64,000 nucleotides of DNA from Neckera pumila (GCA_963969595.1 OZ018410.1:35259413-35323412); one strand, 5' to 3'; positions 47,501-60,845 are shown, counted from the stretch's first letter. Notes: generated from the letters alone by a model not told the origin. Numbers and translations: made by a program.

Positions 47501-49455
47501 TCAAATTTTTGAAGGGGAAAATTAGCTTAGATCTGAATCCTGAAAGTAGCTCTGAACCTGAATGTTTGTTTCAGCCTGAAGATTGGGACGATGAAGCTGA
47601 TGGAGAATGGGAAGCTCCATCGATTCCAAATCCAGAATTCAAAGGACTATGGACCCAAAAGGTAAGTATCCCGTCTCTTGTATAACTGTGCGCTCATCAC
47701 TATAGATGTGTTGTCTGGTATTTATTCCTGAAGTGCAGGTTTGGAAATGAGTGGTTTGAACGAGATCATATGTAGTCACGCTAGTTTAAGACCGCTGCTT
47801 GTGAAGGAGAATTTGGTATGTGTTTCAGTAACGTGGATTCATTAGGAACATCTTGCCGCCATACCCCCTTAACAGGAAATGGTTGTTGCTTCAAATACTG
47901 CAAAATGCTCATCGTCAACGAGTATTGAAGTTTTTGTAAGGAAATTGCCGCTATATGTTTATGAAGAAAACTTATTTGCATGGACATTGGTACGAGTTTG
48001 CAGAAATCTAAGAACCCTAACTACAAGGGCAAATGGACGGTTCCTCTCATTGACAACCCAGGTAAACCACTGCATATTTTGTTGTTTTAACCCACAGCAA
48101 GTTCAGTGCCTCTTTTCGATTTGTGTGGTCCTGAGTATAAAACTGGTGATATGATGAAGCAGAATTTGAAGAGGATCCAGATTTGTACGTTTTACCTCCA
48201 GTAAAATATTTCGGCATGGAGCTATGGCAGGTATGCATGGTTTTATTGTGTTCAGGTAGTTTCTCCTAAGCTTGAATCATTGTTATGAGTTCTGAAACCC
48301 ATTGGGAATTTTTTATGCTGTAGGACTGATCTTAAATTGTGCTCACCAGGTCAAGGCAGGATCAGTTTTTGATAATATTCTAATAACAGATGATCCTGAG
48401 TATGCCAAGCAATTTGCAGAGAAGACTTGGGGAGAAATCAAGGAAGTAAGTCTTCTGACTCGGTGATTACATGTATGATGTTTTTTGCTTTCATGGCCAC
48501 AAAATTGTTCACAAAAATCTTGAACCTGGCTTACTTCTGACCCACTACTGCTTGGTAACACGGATAGGGTGAGAAGGAAATGTTTGATGAGATCGAAAAC
48601 AAAAGGCGTGAAGAAGAGAAGGTACGTTATTCAACAGTTACATGCTGGATTTCTGTGAATGTTCATACAGGAATCTTGCATTGTAGGCACTCTAGGATTC
48701 AGACTTCCTTTGAGGTCCTCCTCTGAGGTCTGCTATATAGAGGTGTCACTTAGCTCTTAGCTCTCTACTTGGTTCTTTAATGAGCTCAGAAATGGGAGAT
48801 TATGAAATGCGCTAGTCCTGGACTCCATTTCCTCTGGGTTTTTGTGAGAGCTTTTTAATATTCTAGTTCCCTTTCACAACATAGTAGAAGTTCAAGTCGG
48901 TAATTGAATGTAAAGGTGCTGTCTGCTTAGAGAGAAGCCGAAGCCAATCGCGCTAATATGGACCATAGGAGCCGGTCTAGAGACCATAGAAGACGTCATA
49001 AAAAGCGCATAGATAAACGGAGGAGGACTGCTTATCCCAAGGTATCCTGTGGTTGCGGCTTCTATTCCTCTTGCCACTTGGCATTCTGAGGACATTTATT
49101 TTTCTGTTTTACATGGGAACGTCTGCATTGGCTGATATTTACTTCATCTCATTTTCAGATCGACAGGAGATATCCAAACGATGATTATGATGAAGATGAT
49201 GACGATGTGAGTACATGAGTGTGATTTTCACCCATTCTTTATTACATGTCTTGATGGAGGAATGTGCTGTTGAAGATGAACTGTATAGTGACTTTCAACT
49301 TGCCATACTTTCTAATTGAAAGTTTTGAATGCTGTGTTTTTTTTTGAAATATTGCTGTCAAATTGTTGTGACCGAAGGGGTGAATTTACCTCTGGAACAG
49401 TACTGCGCCTAATCTTGGATTATTTGTCTATTTGTAGGAGCACGATGAACTTTGA
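44557..49455 (+). CDS. CRT3: Calreticulin, plant CRT3 type, ER lectin chaperone
   Basis: Fourteen exons: 44557-44671, 45645-45752, 45948-46140, 46628-46886, 47044-47100, 47269-47316, 47575-47661, 48004-48061, 48163-48230, 48350-48445, 48568-48621, 48931-49041, 49159-49206, 49438-49455. They give 439 residues, all junctions GT-AG and in phase. It folds monoglucosylated glycoproteins in the ER lumen. Residues 1-29 are a signal peptide ([11 protein letters not shown]). The N/lectin domain has [22 protein letters not shown] and [12 protein letters not shown], with the conserved cysteine pair. The P-domain repeats are [26 protein letters not shown] and [15 protein letters not shown]. The tail is rich in Arg/Lys/His ([15 protein letters not shown]), unlike the acidic calcium-binding tail of CRT1/2, and ends HDEL for ER retention. 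That basic tail defines the plant CRT3 clade, which in Arabidopsis serves quality control of receptor kinases. The final exon encodes only EHDEL. Confidence 0.96.
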
Positions 49456-51954
49456 TCTGCCAACCGATACATTTTAGGTTCAACGAGGAATCACGGAGAG
49501 ACGATGAGCTGACGATTCTGGAGAACAGCTATTCAGGAAAACGACCAATCTTGAGTACATGTGGCAGTACCGATGTGTCCTATTTGTCAATCACGATGCA
49601 GTTAGCCTTTAGCTAGTGCATAGCGACTGCAGCAGGGATATGTTATAACACTCGAGTTCTTTTGTGCTGGCGAATCAACCTGCTTAAATGCCATGGACGT
49701 TTCCTTTGGCCTTTTCGTGATTTCTCTTCTGCTTGGGTATGATTGTTTCTAAAAGGATGGCCAGGAAAGTACTTGACCCCTTAGTGCGCCATCCAATAAT
49801 GTGATTTCGTAATTGTGATCTGATGGGTTGTGAAATTTAGCAGGCTTGTGAGATTATCAGTGGAAAGCCGTACCTGTCGAACCAGCGTCAGCACCAGTGA
49901 GCACCAAGCATGTTTGAGGGAACCTGCTTGCTCAAGGGGCTGGCACATGGTGCCGGAACCCTCGGCTCATTGGCCTCAGTTATCTCAAGTTGTGTTGGTA
50001 CACATGAATCCAACAGGGTCCCAACTATTTTGAACTGTGGCAGCGAGTCTTGGAGCGGATGCAACGCACAAACTCCTAAACGCCTCACACTTAAGGTCGG
50101 TAGTCGGCACTCCCTTATGCTTCCACTCGACGACATTTTGGATCATTGGGTTCAGTAGCAGCTTTATATTTGTCTCCACAACTTGATGTTTTATTCACTT
50201 CTCTCATAGTAAGCAACATTTTTTATTGTTCCTTGATGGTAGGGCGACACGCACCCAGGAATGTATGCATGTGAGGAAAATATTGGTAGAATCATCCATA
50301 AGTGCATGTTCATCTATAAGCTTGTGTATTTAGGAGACTTTCATCCACATTGGATATTTTATCCACTTTAAATCATTTTTAAAGTTAGGTTAGATAGTTT
50401 CATCCATTTTTCTCATTTTTCTTAGTTTCAAGTTAGTCAATGCCAAACAATGTAAGATTTTGGCTCAAATTTGCTAACTTGAAAATAGTTAGCAAGCTGT
50501 TGTATCTCCTATATACTTCCATAGGACATCGTGCAACATAGTTTGTAACAATTCCTCTACAAAAGGAAGACTATTTATCCTTTCAAGTAGTTGCAAATAG
50601 TGAAGCTCGAGTATTTTGGGATACATCTCAATGGATAAGTGAGATGCACTTCCAAATGGATAAGTGATCTAATATATACATATATTTCTCTCTTCCTCCA
50701 TGTATATATATTTGTGTGTGCATTAGTGTGTGTTTTTTTGGCAATTTGGTGCAAAATTGCACCAAATTTTATGGCTTGGCACCACGCCTTTAGAAAAAAA
50801 TGGTACGAAAAAGGTAGAAAATTGTCAGAAAATTGTAAATAAAAGAATTTCTTGGATGAAATTGCTAGATTGTGGATGAAAATTGAATTATGAATGTGTG
50901 ATATGTTCTAGTATAATATTTTCTATCCATTATGTGGATGAATGTTGAAATTTGGAGCACCACTATAACATTTAATATTGCCACTTTGGCACTTTCATTA
51001 AAAATGAAATAGAAAACCTTGATGTGTATATAGCAAAAGTGTGATGGACGACCTTAAGTGGCCGATGCATATAGTCTCCATGTATGTATACTTTGTTGCA
51101 TTACAAATCATATCATTGCATATAGCTAAAATAGAATTTGTACAAAAAACTCTAATGAAATTGCAACTTGCAATGAAAGTATCATTGTAGTGAAGAATTT
51201 AGTAAATCAAAATACCATATCATTTCAAATGTAAAGACTTAAAAAGCAATCTATTCCCTAAGTTCATGTAGGATCAAAATTTCAAGAAAAAAAGAAAAAT
51301 TATATTCATGTATGTAGACGCAAAATGCCAATACTTGCAGTAACATTACAAATTGGCATTTCAATGGTGTTACTAACATTGGTTATATATGTGGCTCTTT
51401 CTACAAAGAAGATAAAGATATGAATGTACAGTACATATCACCTCTACTACTCTAGCTACTAACTCATATAACTTTGAAGTCCATTATGGCTAATGAAAAT
51501 GTGCAAAAGATTCCCTTATGTACATCAATTATTTTTTAAAATATGGCTAAAGAGAGGAAGACAATAACATAATAATCATTATGTTGGCCTTTAGACCATC
51601 ATGTACTAGAGTTTGCCAAGGATAGTTAGACTAGCCATGCGTTGTGGTTGTGAGTTTTGCTAGTATTACCTTTGGTGCTTCCTATTAGAAGAAAACTCTA
51701 TTAGATGATGAGGAATGATGATTGAGTTTGTTGCAACGGTAACTTAAACTTTTTTTGTATTGATGTGTCAAGGAGGAGTTAAATTTTTTGGCATTATTTT
51801 GTAAATGACCTTTTACTCATTTATTTCATGAAGGTGAGTCTTTAAGAAGAATGCTTCATTTCTTAAAATATAGTCAATTTGTATGTCTTTTTAGTGACAT
51901 CAAATTGAAGAATGAAGAACATTGTTAAATCCTAGGAGTAGTCCAAATTCCCTC
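49456..51954. other. CRT3 3' flank, then AT-rich DNA
   Basis: The first 700 bases keep moderate GC and probably hold the CRT3 3' UTR. Open frames at 49830-50158 on both strands are mutual shadows without a recognised product. From about 50200 the DNA is AT-rich. A sequence at 50256-50360 (GTAGAATCATCCATAAGTGC, CATCCACATTGG) loosely resembles 44070-44190 on the other side of the gene. Confidence 0.45.
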
Positions 51955-52863
51955 TTAACTCCTAAAGTTCCAAGACTATGTTTTCACTGAAAAATGCTCA
52001 AAAACTGCCATTTTAGTACTAGTATCAAATTTTTGAAAAAAAGTTTTTTTGACATACATAACCGTAGGGTCTTGCAGTATTTTGACTTGAGAACATGTGG
52101 TAAAAATTTCAAAAATTTCCATCACATGGATTGCAAGATATAAGCATTCAAATTCATTGAAATCCTTTTTTAGCCCTGCTAAAAATAGGGCAGCTGCACT
52201 TTACAAGCTCACTTTTCTATGAAAAAATTTCCAAAATGGTGGTGCTTCTTTTTATTCTTTTTCTTAGACAAGTTGGCCACATCCTTGAAAAATTTCACAT
52301 CATTTGGATTTGTACAATATATAGGAAAAAAATAGTAAGTAGATAGTAGTAGAAAATAATTCAAAATACTAAATTGTCAAGAATTTGGTTATGGAATTGA
52401 AAAATGCTAAACCCAATGGTTGCAGTGTTGTAATAAATAATCTACATTCTATGATTTTATTTTTTTTCAAAAATATTGAAAATTGAGTGAGATAAAGGAC
52501 TTCAAAGTTTATTTTAGAGTAGAGAATCCATAACTGCTCGCAAACAAAAACTCCTCATGACTTTTGACTCATTGATCAAAATAGAATGATTCTAAGCTTT
52601 CCACATGTATATAACTCCAAAAAATCAATTTCAAATTTTTTTTTATCTATTCGGACTGCCCAATTTGTAAAACAAACTACACATCATGCAATAACTTTTA
52701 ACTCATGTTTCCAAATGTCATGAAATTTAGTGCATATGAAAGATATTCTTTGTCCCCACCTTCTATTAAAATTTACACCAAAAAGATAGAAATCTCTAGT
52801 CACATGTACTTGCTTAAAATTACTATGTAGCCAAAAAACGCATGCCGGTCCTTTAGGGGTTAA
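51955..52863 (-). mobile_element. TTAA element copy 7 (909 bp)
   Basis: Ends TTAACTCCTAAAG and TCCTTTAGGGGTTAA. Over its whole length it matches copy 2 closely in sequence and order (CTAAATTGTCAAGAATTT, AAATATTGAAAATTGAGT, TAACTTTTAACTCATG), in the same orientation. AT-rich; no coding frame. Confidence 0.75.
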
Positions 52864-55800
52864 GTGAATATATATTATAATGTGCATTTTAGAAGAAAAA
52901 AGGTGACGTTCGTTATGCTTGAATTCTTCAAATGAACTAGGAGTCCATCTTATATGGATATTTTTTGGTATAATATGACTTGACATTTGCAAAATGAAAT
53001 CCTCCATCAACAAGAGCAGTGGTTATGTTTTTCAAATATTAGCATCTATGATGAATAACTATTAATAATTTTACGTTTGCAACGACAGTTTTAATTTTTG
53101 TCATCCATTTGTTTTATGTTAGTATTGGGATAGCCTACTGACACTTTTAGTTAATCACTACAAAAACTCATAACTAATTAACACTTTGTTAGAAAAATAA
53201 GATTCTATTTTTTTTCTTTTATATGCTACCACATTAGTGGTGAGATCCGGTAAAGATATTTTTAAAAATAAATGCCCAATTTTTAAAATATTATTATTTT
53301 TTTAAATTAGTATGGAAAAATGAGACTTTTTGCTTGGGAACATCTATGGAACGACATTTGCCAACTTTAATTAATTATGTGAAAGGTAATGTTGAAATTG
53401 ATGATTAGGAATAATATTTTTTGATGTTTAAAAAACAAAATTGGTAGCTCTTCAATCCTCCAAATGGTCAAGAAAAATTGAGGCTACAATAGGGGATATA
53501 TTGAAGTCCAACTATAGTTTTTATCTTGTGTTTTTCTTGTAATCCTTAGCTACCTACCAAGTTAGAAAAGACTAAAAATTAAGTATATTATATATGATTT
53601 CTATATCTTTCTAGAAGTCTATGTTGAAAAGAAATTCTAAGTACAATGAAGTCTTAGAAATTATCCCTACAACAAAACAGATTTATTTATAAATCTATTT
53701 TAAAAAAATCAAATATAAAATCTATTAAAAAAAGACCTTTTTGTCTTGAATGTTTTCAAATAACATTGTAGAGTTTTATAGTCATTCTTTGACATTTTGA
53801 AAGTTCTAAAAATTTGTTGCTTATTATCAATCCAATAATAAGATTTTACAAAAGTTGGAGCCTTATAGATGAAGAAAAAGAAGTCGTCGGGTTTGAGTTG
53901 TGCAAAGAGGTATGAAAGATTATCTTGAACTTCAATGGCTATAAAAATAGTCAATTTCCATATGTTCTTGTATGGATAGAAGAGTAAGTGTTATTTCAAT
54001 ACTAAGGCTTCAATGTTCATTATACTCTTATTAATGGCATCCATCCAATTCTTGAAATTATGAAATCTTTAAAGCTACATATTTGTGAATCTCTAAAATT
54101 GAAAAATCCTATGGTGGCCTTCAGGTTTGGTTTAGTTGATTTTTGGAGTGATGTTCCGGATTTGACATGTGTAGGATCCACTTTGCAACCCTGGATTGCC
54201 CTTGCGACATGACTAAAAATGTAGCCATGACCATAATGATGGAATGAAGTCCATACATAAATGGTAGAATGAAGCCCGTACAAGAATAGTAAAATGAAGC
54301 TAGGACAAAAATAGTAGAATGAAACCATGATAAAAATGGTGAAATGAAGTCAAGATATAAAGTTTCAAAGTCACAAGACTAAGATTAAAGCCCATAATAT
54401 CTTTTTAATTAACAGCGGTTCAAAAGAATTTGAGAGAACCAATGAGAACCTTTAGGATTCAATTAATCTATAAAACAAAGGGCAAAAAATTTGGAATTTA
54501 AATTGAACAAATAAAAGAATTAAAAGGACTTTAGGCCATTCAATGGAATTTGGATCTTTGAGTTTTTTGTATCGACAAATATAGGATTCAACATTGACTA
54601 TTGGTCAACATAAACCTCCAAAGTTCACCACAATGAATTCACAATTGCCAAGACTTTTGTGTAATTAAACTTATAATCTTCAAAAGACAAGACCATTATC
54701 ACTTTTTTCACACTTCATTTGCAAATACGTATGAATGTGATTTTTATAAATTGTTAGAGATTTATTCGAGGTCTTCTATTAGTTGAAATTTTTTTACCTT
54801 TTTCTAAAAAATTTGAAATTATGCAAAATTTATAAATAAAAGTGAAACAATTCATATCAAATGCAAATGATGCTCAAAAATTTGAAAATTTCTCTTTAGG
54901 TTTACAAGATAGTCTCAAAACATCATGATACAATTTTTTTACCATGTCATTCTAAATTTCAAAAATCAACACTCCAAGGTTATAAATCTAGAGGTCAAAA
55001 TTGTTATAAAAAAATTCATGATGACCTTGAGATTGGAATTGATTTAGCCAATTTTTAGAGTGACCTTTAGGGATTTTATGTTAACAAATATAGGTTCCAC
55101 TCTTGACCATGGATTCCTTTTGAAGTTGTGACTAAACAATGGTAGAATGAAGTCTAGATGAAAATACCAAAATTTTGAAGCCATAAAAAATAATGAATAT
55201 TCAAGTTACAAGACTAAATTTGTGCCCATAGAGATCCAAAAGTTCACAAATTTAGTGTCTTTTCAATTGATGGAGTTGAACTATTGGAAAGAGTGACCTT
55301 TAAGGTTGAATTAATTTCAAAGAAAAAACGGGTAAAATTTGATATATAAAAAGAAAAAATATGAAAATTGAATGGGTTCACTTTGCAATCAATTTGTCTA
55401 CATCTATAGAGAATAGAGAGTCTTCTCAATTGAAGGAGTTGAAAAGTTTATAGAGGGAACCAATAAGAACCTTTAGAGTTGAGTTGATTTATGAAACTAG
55501 GGGCATAAAAATTTGGATTAGAAAAAAAAATTAAAGATGAAAGGGTTGACTTTGCAACTATCTAATCTTTAGAGGTTTTGTATTGGCAAATATAGGGGTC
55601 ACATTTGCCAAGACTTCATTTGCAGAGATGTTATTACGTATTATCTATTAGTTGCAAAAATTTCACATGATTTTGGGAAAATTTTGAAGTTATTGAAAAT
55701 TTCTAAAGAAAAAGTAAAAAACAAGTTATATTAAATTCTAATCTAAAAAACTCTCCATTATATTATAGTGTAGAACATCATACTGCATATTTTTTTATTA

Positions 55801-56604
55801 TATCATTACAAAATTAGAGCATCAACACTCCATAGTTGCAATTTCATTTTTCTAAATTATTGGTCAATATCTCAAATAAATTCTATATTTAAGTAGAATT
55901 ACAAATGAATAGCCAAAGACTTATAAAAAAAACCCGATTTCTAATAGAAAGTGAATGCTTTCTTAGCTCTAATATCTGCATGAAAACTTTGAGGTTTCTC
56001 AACCAAAAAACATGGCCTTAAAACCTTTAATTTGGTATTACTAGTAGCGCAGAGAGCAACGGAGCCTTAGATTAGATTTTAGATTTTTCCAAAGATATAT
56101 ATTATGTATAACTTTGCAAATGAAAAGATTAAAATTGTGTATGAAATGTCCATGATATTAAAAATGGCATCTTTTAAGCTTTAAAATATCTTTGGTTAAA
56201 ATAACATTAGTCAATAATAATTCATAAAATATTGGAAAAAAAAGGAATGTAATTTAATGAAATAGATGAGTTGAAAAGCCATCAGTATAATGTATTGTAA
56301 GTGAAAGGACATTAAAACTCTGCACAATTACTACGTTAAAGTTATATAACCTTAATAGTAGTGCCTTCAAAGTTCAATGACAAGCTCAATGACAAGTTAG
56401 TCTTATACCTTCAAAAATACATTGCCTACATCATCCTTGAGAAAGACGTATCCATGGCCATGAAAGCATGAAATACATCTACTTGAATGCTTTGGGATAA
56501 TGGAAAGATCCAAATAAGATAATTTGGATCTTTGACATGATTGTACTAGGGTAAAAATTACACTTTTGCCACCTTTGAATTGAAATGGTTAATGAATTGG
56601 TGGA
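52864..56604. other. AT-rich DNA with low-grade repeats; no gene
   Basis: A short tandem repeat (period about 28-30, four to five units around GTAGAATGAAGC) lies at 54228-54352. Related, diverged blocks around it occur at about 54410-54500, 55265-55330 and 55430-55520 (each with GAGAACCTTTAG or a variant, then a glutamine-poor AT-rich run). No open frame shows coding character. Confidence 0.5.
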
Positions 56605-57546
56605 TTAATCCCTAAAGGACCATTGTCCCTTTGGAGGACAAATGCGTTTTTGGGTAAGTACCTACGGGTTGAAATTTTCTCTTGATTTTTTGAAACTTTT
56701 TTTGAAGATAGAAAAATTGATAAGCTTTATAGGAAAATAATTTTTTTCACAATCGGTGCCCGGGAAAAAAAGTTATGACCAAATAAGCTCAAAACAGGGG
56801 ACGGCTGATAGCCCAGATAGCAAAAAAAAAATGGACAAAATTTGAATTTTTTTTTCTTAACGTTTTTTTTCTCATAGATTATATTTTTTTCTATTTGGAA
56901 AGCTTTGATTCATTTCATTTGGATTTGTTATGAAAAAGTTATAGACATTCTTGTTTTTTGGCCAATTAGAGCATCTTCTTGAAAAAATAACTTTTAGAAT
57001 GCATTTTTGAATGCAATTTTTCAAAATTTTCAGATTTTTTATTTTATGCATCGTTCATATTACTTTCTAGAACAATCTCACCATTGGAATTAGTGCATTT
57101 TTATTCCATCTAAAATATATGAATATTTTAGATTTTCCTTCTATCTCGTATTTACTTCTACTTAACAGTTTTTTTAAGAATGATAATTAAGTTTTTTTGA
57201 ATTTTTTTCCCCCTAGACTCTCAATTCAACTCTCCACTACAAAGATATAAAGCTCAAAACTCTCTAGTGCAAAAATTTTAAGTTAAAACTGTTCAAAGTC
57301 AAAAAATCTATTCCCGCAATGTGCTGAAAAACTTTTTTTTTTTCACTTTAAATGCAGATATCTTGAAATTTGTATTGTCAAAAATTCTGAAATTTTCTCC
57401 ACACACTCTCATAATAGTTAGGTGTAAGATCCTATGGTTAGATGTGAAAAAAAAAACATTTTTCAAATTTTTATTTTTTTATTTATAGAAATGGCAATTT
57501 TGAGTGTTTTTTGGCAGAAAAAGGGCCTCGGTCCTTTAGAGGTTAA
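56605..57546 (+). mobile_element. TTAA element copy 8 (942 bp)
   Basis: Ends TTAATCCCTAAAGGACC and GGTCCTTTAGAGGTTAA. Of all copies it is the closest to copy 1, with long shared blocks such as CACAATCGGTGCCC, AGTTATGACCAAATAAGCTC and TTTTTAGATTTTCCTTCTAT-type stretches. It has the same subterminal pair TTGTCCC/GGACAA. No coding frame. Confidence 0.8.
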
Positions 57547-58030
57547 ATCTGACTTAAAGGTATATGTTTTTTGGAGTAATCCGAGGTTTAAAGATTCCAT
57601 TTTATTGAGATTCATAATCTGAAGAAATGAGGGTAAAAGATTCCATGTGTAGTAGCAATGACTAGACATTGTTGTTCAAAAATATTTCAGGGACATCTTT
57701 AGAATATTTTGAAAACTTCTCTAAAATAAAGTGATGATGAAAGGTAGCCTTTCAAACTTGATTATTGTTTATTTAGGGGGAGATGAGATTAAGTAATGTA
57801 TATTGGTATAGGGTTCTAAATTTGAGTTCAAAAAATTCAAATAGTTGGAGACTATAATTAAGTAGCATTATTTGAATGCTATTTAGAAAAAAAAAATTAT
57901 TAAAGCAAATAGGTTTGAGATGTTGCTTTTAATACTAATCCAACTACTAGTTTTCACCAATAGCTTGCTATTGGTGAAATTCAAAAAGCTCCAATGATGC
58001 TCTATTTTTCAAACTATATAGCTAAGTAAA

Positions 58031-59727
58031 GTGAAGTTGTCCGAGGTTCAATGGTGGCTACTTTCCTTTTGGCAATAACCTATTGGTTTGAATAGTAAGA
58101 AAATAAAAAATAAAGGTTGTGAATCTTTGAAACCTCTTTTGCAGGAATCAAATCGTTTCATGTGCCACCGAAACATCTCTATATTAGTTATTGCAAGTTG
58201 AAATTTATTTCGAAGGTAAAAATAAAGTTCTTCTAATTCACATCCTTAATACAAAGGGAAGAAGCTTTTCTCAAACTGGAGTCTAACGTCAACAATGAAG
58301 GATTGAAGAAGGTTCATCTAATTCAATGTTCTAAGTTTAGGGACTTGTTAAGCGGACTCACATTGGGATACACAAGACTGCAACACTAAAAGAACAAAAT
58401 CTTATCTATTCCACCTTGTTAGCACGGAATAAGGGTGATCAACAAATGCACAATGATTCCTTGTCCTTAAATTTTAAATTCTAGTAATGTGAAGTTGTTT
58501 GAGGTTGAAACATTGCAATTTTCTTGATGGCTGCAGCTTAACTTGTTTGTATATTCCACACAAAGTCTTAAAGTAGATATACAAAATCTTTCAATTCTCT
58601 TCAATTCTCTTTTGCAAAAGCTAAAATCATTTCCAACTTCCTATGCCACTAAGACATCTCTCTTGTAGTTTTCATAGTTAAAAACAAGGTGAAAAACAAG
58701 GTTCTTTTAACTTGCCTTATTATGGAATCAAAAAGGCTGAAGGGTTGAAGTCCAATGTCAACAATGAAGGGCTGAGGAAGCTCTATCACATTCAATGTTC
58801 AACTAAGTTTAGGATCTTGTAAAACGGCCTGACATTGGGGCACAAGAGACTGCCACATTAAAAGAACAAGAACGGAATCTTATCTGTGCGGTCTTATCAA
58901 TATTGATTAAGGCTGATCTACAAATGTACAATGATTCTTTGTTCTTAAACCTTTAAAGCCTAGTAAAATGGGTTGTTGGAGGTTGAAACATTGCAACTTT
59001 CTCCATGGTGTGGCTTACTTGTTGGTATATTCTACAACAAGTCGAAAGTAGATATACTAAATCCTTTCAATTTTCTTAAATTCTCTTTTGTGGAAGCCAA
59101 AATCATTTCCAACTTCCTATGCCGCTAAGACAATTCTCTTGTAGTTTTTCATGGTTAAAAACTCCTTCAATGATGGAAACAAGGTCCCTTTAACTCACCT
59201 TATTATGGCATTGAAAGGGCTGGAGGGTTGAAGTTGAGCGTCAACAATGAAGAATTGAGGAAACTCCATCAGATTCAATATTCAACTGAATTTAGGGTCT
59301 TGTAAAGCGGCCTCACATTGAGGCACAAGAGACTGCGACACTAAAAGAATGGAATCCTATCCCTGCCACCTTATCGGTATCGATCAAGGCTGATCTACAA
59401 ATGTACAATGATTCTTTGTTCTTAAACTTTAAAATCTAGTGACGTGAGGTTGTTGGAAGTTGAACCATTGCAACTTTCTCTATAGCAATGGCTTATGTAT
59501 TTGTATATTCCACAATAAGTCAAAAAGTAGATGTACTAAATCCTTTCAATTCTCTTTTGCAAAAGCCGAAATCATTTTCAACTGCCTATGCCACTGAGAC
59601 AATTATCTCTTAGTTTTTCATGATTAAAAACAAGGTCCCTTAAACTCACCTTATTATGGAATGAAAAGGCTGAATGTGAAGGGTTGAAGTGCTGCGTCAA
59701 CAATGAAGGGCTGAGGAACCTCCATCT
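58031..59727 (+). repeat. Tandem array, about 475-bp units, 3.6 copies
   Basis: Units begin near 58031, 58489, 58967 and 59444 (GTGAAGTTGTCCGAGG and variants), giving periods of 458, 478 and 477 bases. Landmarks recur in order: TTGCAAAAGC, CTATGCCACTAAGACA, GTTAAAAACAAGG, CGTCAACAATGAAGG, CAAGAGACTG and TACAATGATTCTTTG. The fourth copy stops at about 59727, inside the block that follows CAACAATGAAGG. The next base begins the GC-rich DNA of the PBS1-like gene. Confidence 0.8.
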
Positions 59728-60845
59728 GGACGAGCGGCACCGAGAACGAAAGAAAGGCAGAAGGACCAAGACTCTCGTCACCCGGTCCAGCGCACGTCGA
59801 GGCTTCGACGAAACTGGGCGGGTGTCGCCCGCGCACAGCGAAAGTAATGAAACTTCGCCCCCGCTCAGAGGAGAAGGAGAGAGCAAGACACACAGCGAGT
59901 GCGAGAGAAGAGAACAGAGAGCCAGGGGAGGGGAGGGGTTGGCTTGGCAGCAGCAGCGCGGCATTGGTGACCAACGCGAGACTGGGCCAGGCAAGGAGGT
60001 AGGCCAGTGCCTGCAAACCCTCAATGGCTTCTCATTGATTTCTGTGAGCTAGGCCTTGCAGACACGCACTTGTAGTGGCTCCGACACTCAGAAAGGAAGA
60101 AGAAAAGGGTGGGCAGGCAAGAGAGGGACCACCAGCAGTCGCAATTCTGCTGACCTTAGAACCCAGTCACGATTGCACTGCGACAAGCAGCAAGGAGGAA
60201 TATACCACCACCGCCGTGGTTGGGTGGAGTTTAGTCCTGGTGGGGTTTGTCATCGTGGGTGGGGTGCTTTTACTGGCGCAGCGTCTTTTCGCTGTCCAAG
60301 AGGAAAGAGACGTCGTGATTGGGATCAGGCAAGCGATGGAGATGTCGGGTGCGAGCGAATCATCACCATCTTGGCAGATGTGCGGGGCCACGGCGCAGCG
60401 ACGCTCCGATTTTGTTTTCTGTGTGTTAGGGCGCGTCGGCCGTGTGAGCGAGTGAATGAGGAAGCGGAGGAAGGCAGCTGGATCTAAGGATGATGTTTAG
60501 TTGGCAATGAGAACAGTTCCGCAGGGTGGCGCTGGCCCAAGGAGGTGCTGCGACCGGGTGCTCTCTTTCGGTTCTGTTGTGGGACACAGCCGTGTTCTGC
60601 TTCTGCTTTTAGGCCTGTCGGGGACCGCGGAAGGAGTGAACGTTGTGCGTGTGCGCGTGGGGCAGGTGGAGTGGGATTGGGGATGCGGGACAGGCATGTG
60701 AGAAGGAGAGCGGGCAGAATCGGACGGCGGAGTGGCGTGGGCACGCCCACGTAGTTGGTAGAGTAGTGGTAGAGACTGGGTTCAGTTGTGACGCTGGGGC
60801 TGTCCACGAAGAGACCAGTATTGCAGGTGAAGGACGTGAACAGAG
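59728..60845 (+). promoter_or_regulatory. GC-rich leader and probable promoter of the PBS1-like gene
   Basis: GC content jumps at 59728. About 59870-59940 is a GAGA-rich run (GGAGAAGGAGAGAGCAAG) typical of plant 5' UTRs or core promoters. Several open frames on both strands arise from the high GC and show no recognised product. A short upstream ORF (ATGATGTTTAGTTGGCAATG then A) starts near 60490. No TATA box was found. Confidence 0.4.

Noticed and set aside
49830..50158. Overlapping open frames on both strands after CRT3
   Set aside because: Overlap of frames on both strands, no motif and no splice context; likely 3' flank of CRT3.
54228..54352. Coding tandem repeat
   Set aside because: The 28-30-bp period is not a multiple of three in every unit and stops occur in all frames.
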